A stretch of 64,000 nucleotides of DNA from Nocardiopsis flavescens. Lineage in GTDB: Bacteria > Actinomycetota > Actinomycetes > Streptosporangiales > Streptosporangiaceae. Each line of letters starts with the position of its first letter. Position 1 is the first letter of the stretch. The stretch covers positions 434,001 to 498,000 of the forward strand of contig NZ_FQZK01000001.1 in assembly GCF_900141985.1 (NCBI RefSeq), written 5' to 3'. Of this stretch, positions 1 through 9,565 are shown in pieces. The notes beneath the pieces are model-generated. The model was given only the letters and a program-made list of their open reading frames with translations. It ran no database searches and was not told where the DNA came from. The translations under genes and the position numbers were made by a program.

Positions 1-138
1 CGGGCCCGGTCCCACCCCCTCTACGAGGACGTCCACCGGCGGCTGGCGCAGTACATCAGCCCCTACGACCCGGCCTGGAGCGAGCCCAAGGACGCCATGG
101 CCGAGGTCTTCTACTCGTGGACCCCCGACGGCCGGTAG
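1..138 (+). CDS. TcmI-family polyketide cyclase, 3' end only
   Basis: The window opens inside this gene; 45 C-terminal codons are visible, ending in TAG. The visible protein has ARSHPLY near its start and AEVFYSW near its end, which match the C-terminus of TcmI-type cyclases of about 110 residues. These small ferredoxin-like-fold enzymes close a late ring of an aromatic polyketide. The gene lies 79 bp upstream of a cupin gene and the minimal PKS, as in many type II PKS clusters. The start and N-terminal half are outside the window, so an intact gene cannot be confirmed. Family assignment from the short tail is good because the tail is distinctive. Confidence 0.8.
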   Translation, partial: RARSHPLYEDVHRRLAQYISPYDPAWSEPKDAMAEVFYSWTPDGR

Positions 139-217
139 GCGGCGGGGCCCCGCGCCCCCGTCCCGGCCGCACCAGGCATTCGACGACAAGCCAGAGCACA
201 GAAACAAGGAGGTGCCC

Positions 218-649
218 ATGACCGCCGCCCCGGTGGTGAAGGTCTCCGAGAGGGACGTCCCGGCCGACCGCAGACGCGGTGGCGAGGTCCGGGTCCTGCT
301 CAGCCCCAGAACGGTCGGATCCACCTCCGGCTTCGGGGGGACCCTGGTCCTGGACCCGCAGGAGTACGTGTGCGAGCACACCCACCCCTACTCCGAGGAG
401 TTCGTGTACGTGGTGAGCGGCGCCGTGGTCCTGCGCATCGGCGACGAGGAGGTGGAGATGGCCGCCGGCGACGCGGCCGTCGTCCCCGTCGGCGAGCGCC
501 ACCGCATCCGCAACCCCGGGTCCGGCCCCGCGCGCGCCGTGTTCCACCTGGGCCCGCTGGCCCCGCGCCCCGAGCTGGGCCACGTGGACCTCGAAGAGCT
601 CCCGGCGCCCGGCACGGGCCCGGCCTCCCGGGTGGGGGGAGCCCGATGA
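218..649 (+). CDS. Cupin protein of a type II PKS cluster (TcmJ / WhiE-ORFII-like)
   Basis: This 143-aa single-domain cupin has both motifs: H54-x-H56 followed by E60/E61 and G68, then G84, P90, G92, H95 and N99. The metal ligands (two His, Glu, His) are therefore intact. Homologous cupins (TcmJ, WhiE ORFII) sit directly before the ketosynthase in type II PKS clusters and are thought to assist ring oxidation or cyclisation; their exact chemistry is not settled. I chose the ATG at 218 because AAGGAGG (206-212) lies 5 bases upstream; the in-frame GTG at 212 overlaps that ribosome site. The stop overlaps the next start (ATGA), so it is translationally coupled to KS-alpha. Confidence 0.88.
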   Translation: MTAAPVVKVSERDVPADRRRGGEVRVLLSPRTVGSTSGFGGTLVLDPQEYVCEHTHPYSEEFVYVVSGAVVLRIGDEEVEMAAGDAAVVPVGERHRIRNPGSGPARAVFHLGPLAPRPELGHVDLEELPAPGTGPASRVGGAR

Positions 650-1917
650 GCGGGCGCCGCGTCGCCGTCACCGGCATCGGGGTCATCGCCCCGGGCGGGG
701 TCGGCCGCGACGCCTTCTGGGAGTGCATCACCGCGGGCCGCACCGCCACCCGCGCCATCACCTTCTTCGACACCGACGGCTTCCGCTGCCGCATCGCCGC
801 CGAGGCCGACTTCGACCCCGTGGCCGCCGGGCTCACCCCCCAGGAGGTCCGGCGCATGGACCGGGCCACCCAGTTCGGGGTGGTCACCGCCGGGGAGGCC
901 CTGCGCGACAGCGGCCTGTCCCCCGCCGACCTGCGCCCCGAGCGCACCGCCGTCACCGTCGGCAACGCCGTCGGGTGCACCATGGGCCTGGAGCGGGAGT
1001 ACACCGTGGTCAGCGACGGCGGCCGCAAGTGGCTCGTCGACCACGAGTACGCCGTCCCGCACATCTACGACTACTTCACCCCCTCCTCCATGGCCCGCGA
1101 GGTCGCCTGGGCCACCGGCGCCGAGGGCCCCGCCGCGGTCGTCTCCTCCGGCTGCACCTCGGGCATCGACGCCCTGGGCTACGCGGCCGAGCAGATCCTC
1201 GACGGGCGCGCCGACGTGGTGATGGCCGGGTCCACCGAGGCCCCCATCTCCCCCATCACCGTCGCCTGCTTCGACGCGATCCGCGCCACCTCCACCACCA
1301 ACGACGACCCGGCGCAGGCCTGCCGCCCCTTCGACAACGACCGCAACGGCCTGGTCCTGGGCGAGGGCGCGGCGATGTTCGTCCTGGAGGAGGCCTCGGC
1401 CGCCCGGCGGCGCGGCGCCCGCGTCTACTGCGAGATCGGCGGCTACGCCACCCGCGCCAACGCCTTCCACATGACCGGCCTCAAGCCCGACGGCCGCGAG
1501 ATGGCCGAGGCCATCCGGGTCGCCCTGGACCGCGCCCGCGTGGCCCCCCAGGACGTGGACTACGTCAACGCCCACGGCTCGGGCACCCGGCAGAACGACC
1601 GGCACGAGACCGCCGCCGTCAAGGCCAGCCTGGGCGAGCACGCCCGGCGCACCCCCATGAGCGGGATCAAGTCCATGGTCGGCCACTCCCTGGGCGCCAT
1701 CGGCTCCATCGAGATCGCCGCGTGCGCGCTCGCGATCGACAACGACGTCGTCCCGCCCACCGCCAACCTGCACACCCCCGACCCCGAGTGCGACCTGGAC
1801 TACGTGCCCCTGACCGCCCGCGAGCACCGCACCGACGTCGCCCTGTCGGTGGGCAGCGGGTTCGGCGGGTTCCAGAGCGCCATCGTCGTGACCGCCCCCC
1901 GGGGAGGTGCCGCGTGA
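646..1917 (+). CDS. Ketosynthase alpha (KS-alpha), type II PKS
   Basis: This 423-aa beta-ketoacyl synthase is the condensing subunit of a minimal type II PKS. The nucleophile is Cys170 in SSGCTSG, with His310 (NAHGSGT) and His347 (GHSLGA) completing the Cys-His-His active site. Length and motifs are those of actinorhodin/tetracenomycin-type KS-alpha. It would form a heterodimer with the chain-length factor encoded next and extend a poly-beta-ketone held on the ACP with malonyl units. The start is ATG at 646 overlapping the cupin stop by 4 bases, and the stop overlaps the GTG of the next gene, so the order cupin-KS-CLF-ACP is one operon. Confidence 0.97.
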   Translation: MSGRRVAVTGIGVIAPGGVGRDAFWECITAGRTATRAITFFDTDGFRCRIAAEADFDPVAAGLTPQEVRRMDRATQFGVVTAGEALRDSGLSPADLRPERTAVTVGNAVGCTMGLEREYTVVSDGGRKWLVDHEYAVPHIYDYFTPSSMAREVAWATGAEGPAAVVSSGCTSGIDALGYAAEQILDGRADVVMAGSTEAPISPITVACFDAIRATSTTNDDPAQACRPFDNDRNGLVLGEGAAMFVLEEASAARRRGARVYCEIGGYATRANAFHMTGLKPDGREMAEAIRVALDRARVAPQDVDYVNAHGSGTRQNDRHETAAVKASLGEHARRTPMSGIKSMVGHSLGAIGSIEIAACALAIDNDVVPPTANLHTPDPECDLDYVPLTAREHRTDVALSVGSGFGGFQSAIVVTAPRGGAA

Positions 1918-3161
1918 ACGAGGCGCGCGTGACCGGCATGGGGGTCGTCGCCCCCAACGGCATCGGCACCAAGTCCTACTGGGAGGCGGTCCTGGAGGGG
2001 CGCGGCGGCATCGGCCGCATCGGCCGCTTCGACCACACCCCCTACCCCGTGACCCTGGCCGGCGAGGTCGACGGCTTCGAGCCCGCCGAGCACGTCTCCA
2101 GCCGGCTTCTGGTGGAGACCTCCACCATGAGCCACCTGGCGTTCGCCGCCGCCGCCGAGGCGCTGGCCGACGCGGGCGCCGACACGGCGGCGCTGGACGA
2201 GTACGGGCTCGGCGTCATCACCGCCAACAGCACCGGCGGCGTGGAGTTCGGCCAGCGCGAGCTGGAGAACCTCTGGAGCAACGGCCCCGAGCACATGAGC
2301 GCCTACATGTCGATCGCGTGGTTCTACGCGGCGACCAGCGGCCAGCTCTCCATCCGGCACAAGCTGCGCGGCCACTGCGGGGTGGTGGTGGCCGACCAGG
2401 CCGGCGGCCTCGACGCCATCGGCCAGGGCCGCCGCGCCCTGTCCGGGGACCAGGGCCTGGTCCTGGTCGGCGGCACCGAGTCGCCCATGTCCCCGGCCGG
2501 CCTGGTCTCCCAGATCCCCACCGGCCGCCTGAGCACCCGCAGCGACCCCGACCGGGCGTTCCTGCCCTTCGACGCCAACGCCACGGGGGCCGTCACCGGC
2601 GAGGGCGGGGCCATCCTCGTCCTGGAGAGCCCAGGACACGCCCGCGGGCGCGGCGCCGCCCAGGACCACGGCGCGGTCATCGGCCACGCCTCGACCTTCG
2701 ACCCCCGGCCCGGGAGCGGGCGCCCGCCCGCCCTCGAACAGGCACTGCGGGCGGCCCTGGACGACGCCGGGGTCGCCCCCGGCGAGGTGGGCGCGGTCTT
2801 CGCCGACGCCGCCGGGCTGCCCGGGCCCGACCTGGAGGAGGCCCGCGCCATCACCGCGGTGTTCGGCCCCCGCGGGGTCCCCGTCACCGCGCCCAAGGCC
2901 CTGGTGGGGCGGCTCTCGGCGGGCGCGGGCCCGCTGGACGCCGTCACCGCCCTGCTGGCCTGCCGCGACCGGGTCATCCCGGCCACGCCCAACGTCACCG
3001 AACTCGCCCGGGGCTGTGAGATCGACCTGGTCACGGGAGAACCGCGCGCGGCGGACCCGCGCATCGCCGTGGTGCTGGGCCGCGGCCACGGGGGCTTCAA
3101 CTCCGCCCTCGTGGTCCGCGGACCCCGGGACCCGGCCCGCAGCAGCGTCTCAGGAGGTTAA
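1914..3161 (+). CDS. Chain-length factor (KS-beta), type II PKS
   Basis: This 415-aa ketosynthase homologue has Gln162 (VVADQAGG) where the active-site Cys would be, the diagnostic change of chain-length factors. CLFs pair with KS-alpha, decarboxylate malonyl-ACP and set polyketide length. It starts with GTG at 1914, overlapping the KS-alpha stop. The C-terminal third is shorter in motifs than KS-alpha: the NAHGSGT region is degenerate (VFADAAG), as expected for a CLF. Chain length cannot be read reliably from the sequence alone. A Shine-Dalgarno for the ACP (AGGAGG, 3152-3157) lies inside its 3' end. Confidence 0.96.
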   Translation: MNEARVTGMGVVAPNGIGTKSYWEAVLEGRGGIGRIGRFDHTPYPVTLAGEVDGFEPAEHVSSRLLVETSTMSHLAFAAAAEALADAGADTAALDEYGLGVITANSTGGVEFGQRELENLWSNGPEHMSAYMSIAWFYAATSGQLSIRHKLRGHCGVVVADQAGGLDAIGQGRRALSGDQGLVLVGGTESPMSPAGLVSQIPTGRLSTRSDPDRAFLPFDANATGAVTGEGGAILVLESPGHARGRGAAQDHGAVIGHASTFDPRPGSGRPPALEQALRAALDDAGVAPGEVGAVFADAAGLPGPDLEEARAITAVFGPRGVPVTAPKALVGRLSAGAGPLDAVTALLACRDRVIPATPNVTELARGCEIDLVTGEPRAADPRIAVVLGRGHGGFNSALVVRGPRDPARSSVSGG

Positions 3162-3163
3162 CG

Positions 3164-3421
3164 ATGGCACTTTTCGACGCCGACGCCTTCCGTCGGGTCA
3201 CACGGGCGTCCGTGGGGGTCGACGACGGGGTGGACCTGGACGGCGACATCCTCGACACCCCCTTCACCGACCTGGGCTACGACTCCCTGGCCGTGCTGGA
3301 GATCGCCAACAAGGTCGAGAAGGAGTTCGACGTGGGCCTGCCCGAGGACAAGGTGGGCGAGCTGGACACCCCCCGCGCCTTCATCGACTACGTCAACGGG
3401 CGGATCGGGGTGGCGCCGTGA
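3164..3421 (+). CDS. Acyl carrier protein, type II PKS
   Basis: This 85-aa acidic ACP carries the 4'-phosphopantetheine attachment site at Ser41 in DLGYDSLAVLE. It holds the growing poly-beta-ketone chain for KS/CLF. ATG at 3164 lies only 2 bases after the CLF stop and has AGGAGG upstream (3152-3157). The order KS-alpha, CLF, ACP is the classic minimal PKS arrangement. Its stop overlaps the GTG start of the aromatase/cyclase gene. Confidence 0.97.
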   Translation: MALFDADAFRRVTRASVGVDDGVDLDGDILDTPFTDLGYDSLAVLEIANKVEKEFDVGLPEDKVGELDTPRAFIDYVNGRIGVAP

Positions 3422-3885
3422 GCGCCCGCACCGAGGCCTCCGTGGTCATCGACGCGCCCCTGGACCTGGTCTGGGACATGACCAACGACGTCGGGTCCTG
3501 GACGGAGCTGTTCACCGAGTACGCCGAGGCGGAGGTCCTCGAACGCGACGGCGACACCGTCCGGTTCCGGCTGGCCCTGCACCCCGACGAGTCGGGCAAG
3601 GTCTGGAGCTGGGTCTCGGAGCGCACCCCCGACCGCGCCTCGCGCACGGTCCGGGCGCGCCGCGTCGAGACCGGGCCCTTCGAGTTCATGCACATCTTCT
3701 GGGAGTACACGCCCGTGGAGGGCGGCGTGGAGATGCGCTGGGTCCAGGAGTTCCACGTCAAGGACGAGATGCCCTTCGACGACGAGGCCATGGCCGCGCA
3801 CATCGCCAAGAACACCTCCGAGCAGATGCCCCACATCAAGGAACGGGTCGAGCAGGCCGCCCGGCGCGCGAACACGCCGTCGTGA
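3418..3885 (+). CDS. Aromatase/cyclase, SRPBCC fold (TcmN N-terminal / WhiE-ORFVI type)
   Basis: The 155-aa protein is a single START/SRPBCC domain. It begins with TEASVVIDAPLDLVWDMTND, typical of mono-domain polyketide cyclases such as the N-terminal half of TcmN and WhiE ORFVI, and continues with a Trp-rich strand (WSWVSER) and a C-terminal helix lining the pocket. These enzymes guide first-ring closure and aromatisation of the nascent chain. The GTG start overlaps the ACP stop by 4 bases. Being mono- rather than di-domain fits a product whose first ring is not reduced at C9, but a ketoreductase is also encoded downstream, so the folding pattern cannot be fixed from this alone. Confidence 0.93.
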   Translation: MSARTEASVVIDAPLDLVWDMTNDVGSWTELFTEYAEAEVLERDGDTVRFRLALHPDESGKVWSWVSERTPDRASRTVRARRVETGPFEFMHIFWEYTPVEGGVEMRWVQEFHVKDEMPFDDEAMAAHIAKNTSEQMPHIKERVEQAARRANTPS

Positions 3886-3951
3886 GCACCGTCCCGGGGC
3901 CGGGCCGACCGGCCCCGGGACGGCCTCCGCCGGCTCCGACTGGAGTTGAGC

Positions 3952-4422
3952 ATGTCCTGGATTCTTCTGCCGATCGCCCTGGCGGGCAACGGCCTGGTGG
4001 CCGGGGGCATGATGATCGCCTTCCTGGGCGGCGCCCCCCTGCTGCTGCGCCTGCCCAAGGAGCAGTACGTGCCGGTGCACCGCTTCCTGGTCTCCAGGTT
4101 CGACCCGTTCATGCCCGTCTGCCTCATCACCGCCCTGATCGCGGACCTGGCGCTGGTCGCCACCGCGCCGGAGGCGCCCGTGCGCGCCCTGGCCGGCACC
4201 GCCGCCGCCCTGCTCGTCGCCGCCATCGCCGTCTCCCTGACCAAGAACGTCCCCATCAACCGCTGGGTGGCCGCCCTGGACCCCGACGACCTGCCCCCGG
4301 ACTGGGAGTCGGTCGACCCCCGGCGCCGGTGGCGGGACTGGAACGCGGTGCGCACCGGCCTGGCCGCCGCCGCACTGCTCGTCAACTCCCTGGCCCTGTC
4401 CGCGGCCCTGGCCGCCCTGTGA
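3952..4422 (+). CDS. Anthrone-oxygenase-like membrane protein (DUF1772)
   Basis: This 156-aa protein has about four hydrophobic segments (roughly residues 1-30, 55-75, 80-100 and 138-156) and the motif KNVPINRWV near residue 100, typical of the DUF1772/anthrone oxygenase family. Members in aromatic polyketide clusters are linked to cofactor-free oxidation of anthrones or related rings to quinones. I prefer ATG at 3952 to the in-frame TTG at 3946. The gene stands 66 bp after the aromatase/cyclase and before the ketoreductase, so it is very likely a tailoring enzyme of the same pathway. Confidence 0.82.
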   Translation: MSWILLPIALAGNGLVAGGMMIAFLGGAPLLLRLPKEQYVPVHRFLVSRFDPFMPVCLITALIADLALVATAPEAPVRALAGTAAALLVAAIAVSLTKNVPINRWVAALDPDDLPPDWESVDPRRRWRDWNAVRTGLAAAALLVNSLALSAALAAL

Positions 4423-4454
4423 CCCCCCGAACCCGCGACCACGACGAGGAACCC

Positions 4455-5201
4455 ATGAACGCATCCCTGTCCGGCAAGAAGGCCCTGGTGACCGGCGGCT
4501 CCCGCGGCATCGGCCGCGCCGTCGCCCTCACCCTGGCCCGCGCCGGCGCCGACGTGACCGTCTGCCACCTGACCGAGAACGAGGCCGCCCTCACCCTGGC
4601 CCGGGAGCTCAAGGACGTCCCCGGCGACCACCGCGTCGTCCGCGTCGACGTCCGCGACCGGGACCAGGTGCGGGAGCTGGTCGAGGACTGCCGCACCCGC
4701 GGCGGCCTCGACGTCGTCGTCAACAACGCGGGCGTCATCAGCCACGTCCCCTTCGGCGACCTCGGCGAGGACGAGTGGCACCGCATCATCGACACCCACC
4801 TCACCGGGGCCTTCCTGGTCACGCAGCTCGCCCTGCCGCTGCTGGGCCCGGGCTCCTCGGTGGTCAACATCGGCTCGCGCGCCGCCATGGTCGGCATCCC
4901 CACCCGCTCCCACTACACGGCCGCCAAGGCCGGGCTGACGGGCTTCTCCCGCTCCCTGTGCAAGGAGCTGGGCGGCCGGGGCGTGCGCGTCAACGTCGTG
5001 GACCCCGGCGTCATCGAGACCGAGGCGGCCTCGGCGATGCCCCCCGAGCGCTACGCGCGGCTGCGCGAGCGCTACGAGGAGCTGACCTCGCTGGGGCGCC
5101 TGGGCGAGCCCGACGAGGTCGCCGACGTCGTCCTGTTCCTGGCGAGCGACCTCTCCCGCTACGTCACCGGGGCCTCGATCCCCGTCGACGGCGGCATCTG
5201 A
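4455..5201 (+). CDS. Short-chain dehydrogenase, polyketide ketoreductase
   Basis: This 248-aa classical SDR has the NADPH-binding TGGSRGIG (residues 13-20), NNAG (90-93), catalytic Ser141, Tyr154 and Lys158 (YTAAK), and ends in PVDGGI like FabG-type enzymes. In a type II PKS operon it most likely reduces one ketone of the polyketide (C9 or a late position such as C19). The Asn of the usual catalytic tetrad (NLTG) reads HLTG at 115, a conservative loss seen in some SDRs. The start is ATG at 4455 with GACGAGGA upstream. The next gene follows after 31 bp. Confidence 0.92.
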   Translation: MNASLSGKKALVTGGSRGIGRAVALTLARAGADVTVCHLTENEAALTLARELKDVPGDHRVVRVDVRDRDQVRELVEDCRTRGGLDVVVNNAGVISHVPFGDLGEDEWHRIIDTHLTGAFLVTQLALPLLGPGSSVVNIGSRAAMVGIPTRSHYTAAKAGLTGFSRSLCKELGGRGVRVNVVDPGVIETEAASAMPPERYARLRERYEELTSLGRLGEPDEVADVVLFLASDLSRYVTGASIPVDGGI

Positions 5202-5232
5202 CATGGCACCCCACCGAGAGAAAGGACGCGAC

Positions 5233-5538
5233 GTGTTCCGCGTACTCCTGCGTTTCGAGCTCAACCCCGGCATGGAGAAGGGGTTCGAGGACACCTGGCT
5301 GTCCATCGGGCGCGTGATCACCGACCACCCCGCCAACCTGGGCCAGTGGCTGCTGCGCGACTCCGCCGAGGAGAGCGTCTACTACGTCGTCAGCGACTGG
5401 GTGGACGAGGAGCGGTTCCGCGAGTTCGAGCACAGCGACGCCCACGTGGAGCACCGCACCAAGCTGCACCCCTTCCGCAGGGGCGGGGCGATGCACACCA
5501 TGACGGTCGTCCACGAGCTCGCCGGGACGTCCCGGTGA
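5233..5538 (+). CDS. Antibiotic biosynthesis monooxygenase (ABM) domain protein, first copy
   Basis: A roughly 101-aa single-domain protein of the ABM/dimeric alpha-beta barrel fold (VFRVLLRFELNPGMEKGFE; central SDWVDEERFREFE). ActVA-Orf6-type ABM enzymes oxidise aromatic polyketide rings with molecular oxygen and no metal or cofactor. I chose GTG at 5233 because GAGAAAGGA lies 6-12 bases upstream; an upstream ATG at 5203 would add ten residues and has no ribosome site clear of the previous stop. Its stop overlaps the start of a second ABM gene, so the pair is probably co-translated and may form a heterodimer. Confidence 0.85.
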   Translation: MFRVLLRFELNPGMEKGFEDTWLSIGRVITDHPANLGQWLLRDSAEESVYYVVSDWVDEERFREFEHSDAHVEHRTKLHPFRRGGAMHTMTVVHELAGTSR

Positions 5539-5843
5539 GCGGCCGGGCCCGGGTCCTGATCTGGCACCGGGCCCCCGCCGAGGGGCCCGGCGCGGTCGCC
5601 GAGGCCTACCGGTCCATCAGCGGGGACCTGGCGGGCACCCCCGGGCTGCTCGGCAACGAGCTGCTGGCCTCGCTCACCGACGAGGGGAGCCTGCTCGTGA
5701 TGAGCGAGTGGGAGAGCCTCGACGCCTTCCGGGCGTGGGAGGGCGGCTCCGGCCACCGCTCCGCCACCTCGCCCCTGCGGCCCTTCCAGGACCGCGGACG
5801 CGACCGCTTCTTCGAGGTCTACCGGGTCGAAGCGGCCTTCTAG
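5535..5843 (+). CDS. ABM domain protein, second copy
   Basis: A 102-aa protein with ABM-type features: an N-terminal strand, a long helix, then [14 protein letters not shown] and a C-terminal strand ending [10 protein letters not shown]. Sequence similarity to the preceding ABM protein is modest, so the two are not a recent duplication. The start is GTG overlapping the previous TGA. Likely roles are ring hydroxylation or quinone formation, or a partner subunit without its own activity. Pairs of ABM genes are common in pentangular-polyphenol clusters; that comparison is from general knowledge of the families. Confidence 0.82.
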   Translation: MSGRARVLIWHRAPAEGPGAVAEAYRSISGDLAGTPGLLGNELLASLTDEGSLLVMSEWESLDAFRAWEGGSGHRSATSPLRPFQDRGRDRFFEVYRVEAAF

Positions 5844-5854
5844 GGGTGGTCGGC

Positions 5855-6055
5855 GTGAGGTCCCCCGACGCCCGCGCCCGCCGGCGGCCCGTCCCCCGGT
5901 GGGCGCGGGCGGCCCTGGACCGGCTCGGCCGGTCCCTGGCCGCCTACGGCCGGCTGTACTTCCCCGTCCCCCCGGCGGCGGGACCGGAACGGGGCCCGCG
6001 CCCGCCTGGACCGGACGTGGAACCCGACGAACAGTGCGAGGAGGAGCGGACGTGA
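5855..6055 (+). CDS. Small Arg/Pro-rich protein of unknown function in the PKS operon
   Basis: A 66-aa reading frame lies between the ABM pair and the carboxylase genes. It starts at GTG 5855 with AGGGGTGGT upstream, and its stop overlaps the GTG of the carboxyltransferase gene by 4 bases, which favours a real, translationally coupled gene. The middle ([20 protein letters not shown]) could form an amphipathic helix; the ends are Arg/Pro-rich and acidic. I do not recognise a family. It could also be only a coupling leader. Confidence 0.55.
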   Translation: MRSPDARARRRPVPRWARAALDRLGRSLAAYGRLYFPVPPAAGPERGPRPPGPDVEPDEQCEEERT

Positions 6056-7719
6056 CCGTGACCGCACCCACCACCACCGACTGGCTGGCGTGCCCCGGCT
6101 GCACGGCCCTGGTGTACCGCAAGAGGTTCCGGCGCGCGCTGGGGGTCTGCCCCGAGTGCGGGCACCACTCCCGTGTGGGGGCCGCCGAGCGGACGGCCCA
6201 GCTGCTCGACGAGGGGTCGCGGGTCCCCGTCGACCTGCCCTCGCCGCCGGAGGACCCGCTGGAGTTCACCGACCTGCGCCCCTACGCCGAGCGGCTGCGG
6301 GAGGCGCGCCGCAGCACCGGCATGGAGGACGCCCTGCTGCTGTCGACCGGCACCGTCCGGGGCCGGCCCGTCGTCCTGTGCGTCCTGGACTTCTCCTTCA
6401 TGGGCGGCAGCCTGGGCACCGCGATGGGCGAGGGCATCGCCCGCGCCGCCGACCTGGCGCTGGAGACCCGCACGCCCCTGGTCCTGGTCACCGCCTCCGG
6501 GGGCGCCCGGATGCAGGAGGGCATCCTCTCCCTGCTCCAGATGGCCAAGACCGCCCAGGCCCTGGCCGCGCTGGACCGGGCCGGGGTGCTCACCGTGTCG
6601 CTGGTCACCGACCCCACCTTCGGCGGGGTGGCGGCGTCGTTCGCGACCCTGGCCGACGTCATCGTCGCCGAGCCCGGGGCCCGCATGGGCTTCGCCGGCC
6701 CCCGGGTGATCGCCCAGACCCTGGGGCGCGAGCTGCCCGAGGGCTTCCAGACCGCCGAGTTCCTGCTGTCCAAGGGGATGGTGGACGACGTGCGCCCCCG
6801 CTCGGAGCTGCGCGCGGTCCTGGCCGGGCTGCTGGGCGGCGGCGAGCCCGCGCCGCCGCCCCCGGACGGCCCCGCCCCGCTGCTGCGCGACCCGGCCGGG
6901 CTGCCCGAGCGCGACGCCTGGGAGTCGGTGGGCATCGCCCGCCACGAGGACCGCCCCACCACCCTGGACTACGTCCACCGCGTCCTCGACGGGTTCCACG
7001 AGCTGCACGGCGACCGCATCGCCGGGGACTGCCCGGCCATCGTCGGCGGCATGGGCTCGCTGGACGGGCGCACCGTCATGGTGATCGGCCACCAGAAGGG
7101 CCACACCACCCGCGAGCGCGTCGCCCGCAACTTCGGGATGCCCACCCCCGACGGCTACCGCAAGGCCGCCCGGCTGATGCGGCTCGCCGCCAAGCTGGGC
7201 ATCCCGGTCCTCACCCTCGTCGACACCCCCGGCGCCTACCCCGGCCCCGAGGCGGAGGAGCGCGGCCAGGCCGTGGCCATCGCCGAGAGCATCCGGCTGA
7301 TGTCCCAGCTGCCCGTCCCCACCGTCAGCGTCGTGACCGGCGAGGGCGGCAGCGGCGGCGCCCTGGCCCTGGGCGTCGCCGACCGGGTGCTGTGCCTGTC
7401 CTCGGCCGTCTACTCCGTGATCAGCCCCGAGGGGTGCGCCGCGATCCTGTGGCGGGACGGGGCCATGGCCCGCCAGGCCGCCTCCGCCCTGCGCCTGGAC
7501 GCCCGCGAGCTCCTGCGCATGGGCGCGGTGGACGCGGTCGTCCCCGAACCCGGCGCGGGCGCCCACACCGACCCGGCCGCCGCGGCCCGGGCCCTGCACG
7601 GCGCCCTGCGGGCGGCCCTGGCCGAACTGGCCGGGTCCACCCCGTCGGAACTCCTGGAACGCCGCAGACGGCGCTTCCGCGACATCGGACACAACCAGAT
7701 CAGGAGGTCGGCGCGATGA
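6052..7719 (+). CDS. Acetyl-CoA carboxylase carboxyltransferase, fused beta-alpha subunits
   Basis: This 555-aa protein joins an AccD-type half (about residues 10-285) to an AccA-type half (about 300-545). The N-terminus has the four-Cys zinc ribbon of bacterial AccD (C14-x2-C17, C33-x2-C36). The C-terminal half has GHQKGHTT and DTPGAYPG, typical of the alpha subunit. It transfers CO2 from biotin to acetyl-CoA to make malonyl-CoA. Primary actinobacterial carboxylases normally use a PCCB-like beta subunit instead, so this E. coli-type enzyme encoded with its own BCCP and biotin carboxylase is probably a pathway-dedicated malonyl-CoA supply. The GTG start overlaps the upstream stop; the stop overlaps the BCCP start. 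Confidence 0.93.
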   Translation: MTVTAPTTTDWLACPGCTALVYRKRFRRALGVCPECGHHSRVGAAERTAQLLDEGSRVPVDLPSPPEDPLEFTDLRPYAERLREARRSTGMEDALLLSTGTVRGRPVVLCVLDFSFMGGSLGTAMGEGIARAADLALETRTPLVLVTASGGARMQEGILSLLQMAKTAQALAALDRAGVLTVSLVTDPTFGGVAASFATLADVIVAEPGARMGFAGPRVIAQTLGRELPEGFQTAEFLLSKGMVDDVRPRSELRAVLAGLLGGGEPAPPPPDGPAPLLRDPAGLPERDAWESVGIARHEDRPTTLDYVHRVLDGFHELHGDRIAGDCPAIVGGMGSLDGRTVMVIGHQKGHTTRERVARNFGMPTPDGYRKAARLMRLAAKLGIPVLTLVDTPGAYPGPEAEERGQAVAIAESIRLMSQLPVPTVSVVTGEGGSGGALALGVADRVLCLSSAVYSVISPEGCAAILWRDGAMARQAASALRLDARELLRMGAVDAVVPEPGAGAHTDPAAAARALHGALRAALAELAGSTPSELLERRRRRFRDIGHNQIRRSAR

Positions 7720-8177
7720 CCGAACGCGGACACGAGGACACCGGGACCGCGGTGGCGCGCATGTGCGAGGAGGCGGCGGCCCTGCTGGGCGCCGCCGGGG
7801 GCCGGCTGGCCCGGCTGCGGGTGGTCTCCGGCGACACCGAGGTCGAGCTGGAGTGGGCCCCGCCCGCCCCGGCCGCCCCGCCCGCCCACGACGCCCCGGC
7901 CGCGGCCCCCGCCGCCCTGGAGCACCCCGGGGCCCACCACGTCGCCTCCCCCATGGTCGGCACCTTCTACCACGCGCCCGAGCCCGGGGCGGCCCCCTTC
8001 GTCGTCCCCGGCGACCTCGTGGAGAAGGGCGCCCGGATCGGGATCCTCGAAGCCATGAAGCTCATGAACCCCGTCGAGTCGGACGTGCGCGGCCGGGTCG
8101 TGGAGATCCTCGTCTCCGACGGCGAGTCCGTCGACTACGGGCGCCCCCTCGTCGCGGTCCTGCCCGAGAACCCCTGA
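7716..8177 (+). CDS. accB: Biotin carboxyl carrier protein of acetyl-CoA carboxylase
   Basis: This 153-aa protein has a helical N-terminus, an Ala/Pro-rich linker (residues 49-70) and a C-terminal biotinyl domain with Lys115 in EAMKLMN as the biotinylation site. It includes the thumb-like insert ([18 protein letters not shown]) characteristic of acetyl-CoA carboxylase BCCPs. It shuttles carboxybiotin between the biotin carboxylase and the fused carboxyltransferase. ATG at 7716 overlaps the carboxyltransferase stop; AGGAGG is at 7701-7706. Confidence 0.95.
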   Translation: MTERGHEDTGTAVARMCEEAAALLGAAGGRLARLRVVSGDTEVELEWAPPAPAAPPAHDAPAAAPAALEHPGAHHVASPMVGTFYHAPEPGAAPFVVPGDLVEKGARIGILEAMKLMNPVESDVRGRVVEILVSDGESVDYGRPLVAVLPENP

Positions 8178-8193
8178 GCGGCGAGGAGAAGAC

Positions 8194-9531
8194 GTGCTCA
8201 AGAGCATCCTCATCGCCAACCGGGGCGAGATCGCCCTGCGCGTGGCCCGCACCTGCCGCGAGATGGGCATCCGCACCGTCGCCGCCTGCTCCAGCGCCGA
8301 CCGCGACTCGGCGGTGGCCCGGTTCGCCGACGAGACCGTCGTCATCGGCCCCGCCGCCCCGCGCCGCAGCTACCTCAACATCCCCGCCGTCATCGAGGCC
8401 GCCCTGATGAGCGGCGCCGAGGGGGTCCACCCCGGGTACGGGTTCCTGTCGGAGGACCCCGACTTCGCCGAGGTCTGCCAGGCCCACGGCCTGACCTTCG
8501 TCGGCCCGCCCGCCGAGGTGATGACCCGCCTGGGCGACAAGGCGGGGACCCGCACCATCATGGCCGCCGCCGGGCTGCCCACCGTCCCGGGCAGCACCGG
8601 AGCCGTCCCCGACGAGGCGACCGCCCGCGAGGTGGCCGCCGCCGTGGGGTACCCGGTGATCGTCAAGGCCGTGGCGGGCGGCGGCGGCCGGGGCATGCGG
8701 GTCGTGCACGCCCCCGAGGACCTCGCCGACGCCTTCCGCGAGTGCGTGGCCTCGGCCCGGGCGGTCTTCGGCGACGGCCGCGTCTACCTGGAGCGGTTCG
8801 TGGAGCCGGCCCGCCACGTGGAGGTGCAGGTGCTGTGCGACCGGCACGGCGGTGGCGTCCACCTGGGCGCCCGCGACTGCTCCGTGCAGCGGCGCCACCA
8901 GAAGCTCGTCGAGGAGACGCCCCCGCCCGGGCTGCCCGCGCCGCTCGTGGAGCGCATGTGCGAGGCGGCGGTGCGCGGCGCCCTGGCGGTCGGCTTCACC
9001 GGCGCCGGCACGTTCGAGTTCCTGGTCAGCGGCGACGAGTTCTTCTTCATCGAGATCAACTGCCGCATCCAGGTGGAGCACCCCGTCACCGAGATGGTCA
9101 CCGGCGTCGACCTGGTGCGCGAGCAGATCAACGTCGCCGCCGGCCTGCCCCTGGACACCGCCCCGGTGCGGATGCGGGGGGCCGCCCTGGAGTGCCGGGT
9201 CAACGCCGAGGACCCCCGCCGCGGCTTCGCCCCCACCCCCGGCACGCTCACCGAGTTCGAGCCGCCCGGCGGCCCGTTCACCCGGGTCGACACCCACGCC
9301 CGGCCGGGGTGGACCGTCACCCCCGACTACGACTCGCTGCTGGCCAAGGTCGTGGTGTGGGCGCCCGACCGGGCAGGGGCGATCGCCCGCATGGACCGGG
9401 CACTGAGCGAGTTCCGCGTCGGCGGCCCGGGCGTGCGCACCACCGTGGGCGTGCTCCGCGAGGTCCTGGCCGACCCCCGTTTCGCGTCCGCCTCGCACGA
9501 CACGTCGCTGCTGGACGGCCTGCTGCCCTGA
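8194..9531 (+). CDS. accC: Biotin carboxylase subunit of acetyl-CoA carboxylase
   Basis: This 445-aa ATP-grasp enzyme has the expected length. It begins with LIANRGEIALRV, carries the Gly-rich loop GGGGRGMR (about residue 165) and the catalytic/biotin region EINCRIQVEHPVTE. It carboxylates biotin on BCCP using ATP and bicarbonate. The start is GTG at 8194 with GAGGAGA upstream and 16 bp after accB. With the fused carboxyltransferase and accB it makes a complete E. coli-type acetyl-CoA carboxylase within the polyketide operon. Confidence 0.95.
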   Translation: MLKSILIANRGEIALRVARTCREMGIRTVAACSSADRDSAVARFADETVVIGPAAPRRSYLNIPAVIEAALMSGAEGVHPGYGFLSEDPDFAEVCQAHGLTFVGPPAEVMTRLGDKAGTRTIMAAAGLPTVPGSTGAVPDEATAREVAAAVGYPVIVKAVAGGGGRGMRVVHAPEDLADAFRECVASARAVFGDGRVYLERFVEPARHVEVQVLCDRHGGGVHLGARDCSVQRRHQKLVEETPPPGLPAPLVERMCEAAVRGALAVGFTGAGTFEFLVSGDEFFFIEINCRIQVEHPVTEMVTGVDLVREQINVAAGLPLDTAPVRMRGAALECRVNAEDPRRGFAPTPGTLTEFEPPGGPFTRVDTHARPGWTVTPDYDSLLAKVVVWAPDRAGAIARMDRALSEFRVGGPGVRTTVGVLREVLADPRFASASHDTSLLDGLLP

Positions 9532-9565
9532 CCGGGCGGCACGAAAAAGTGAAAGGAGTGCCCCC

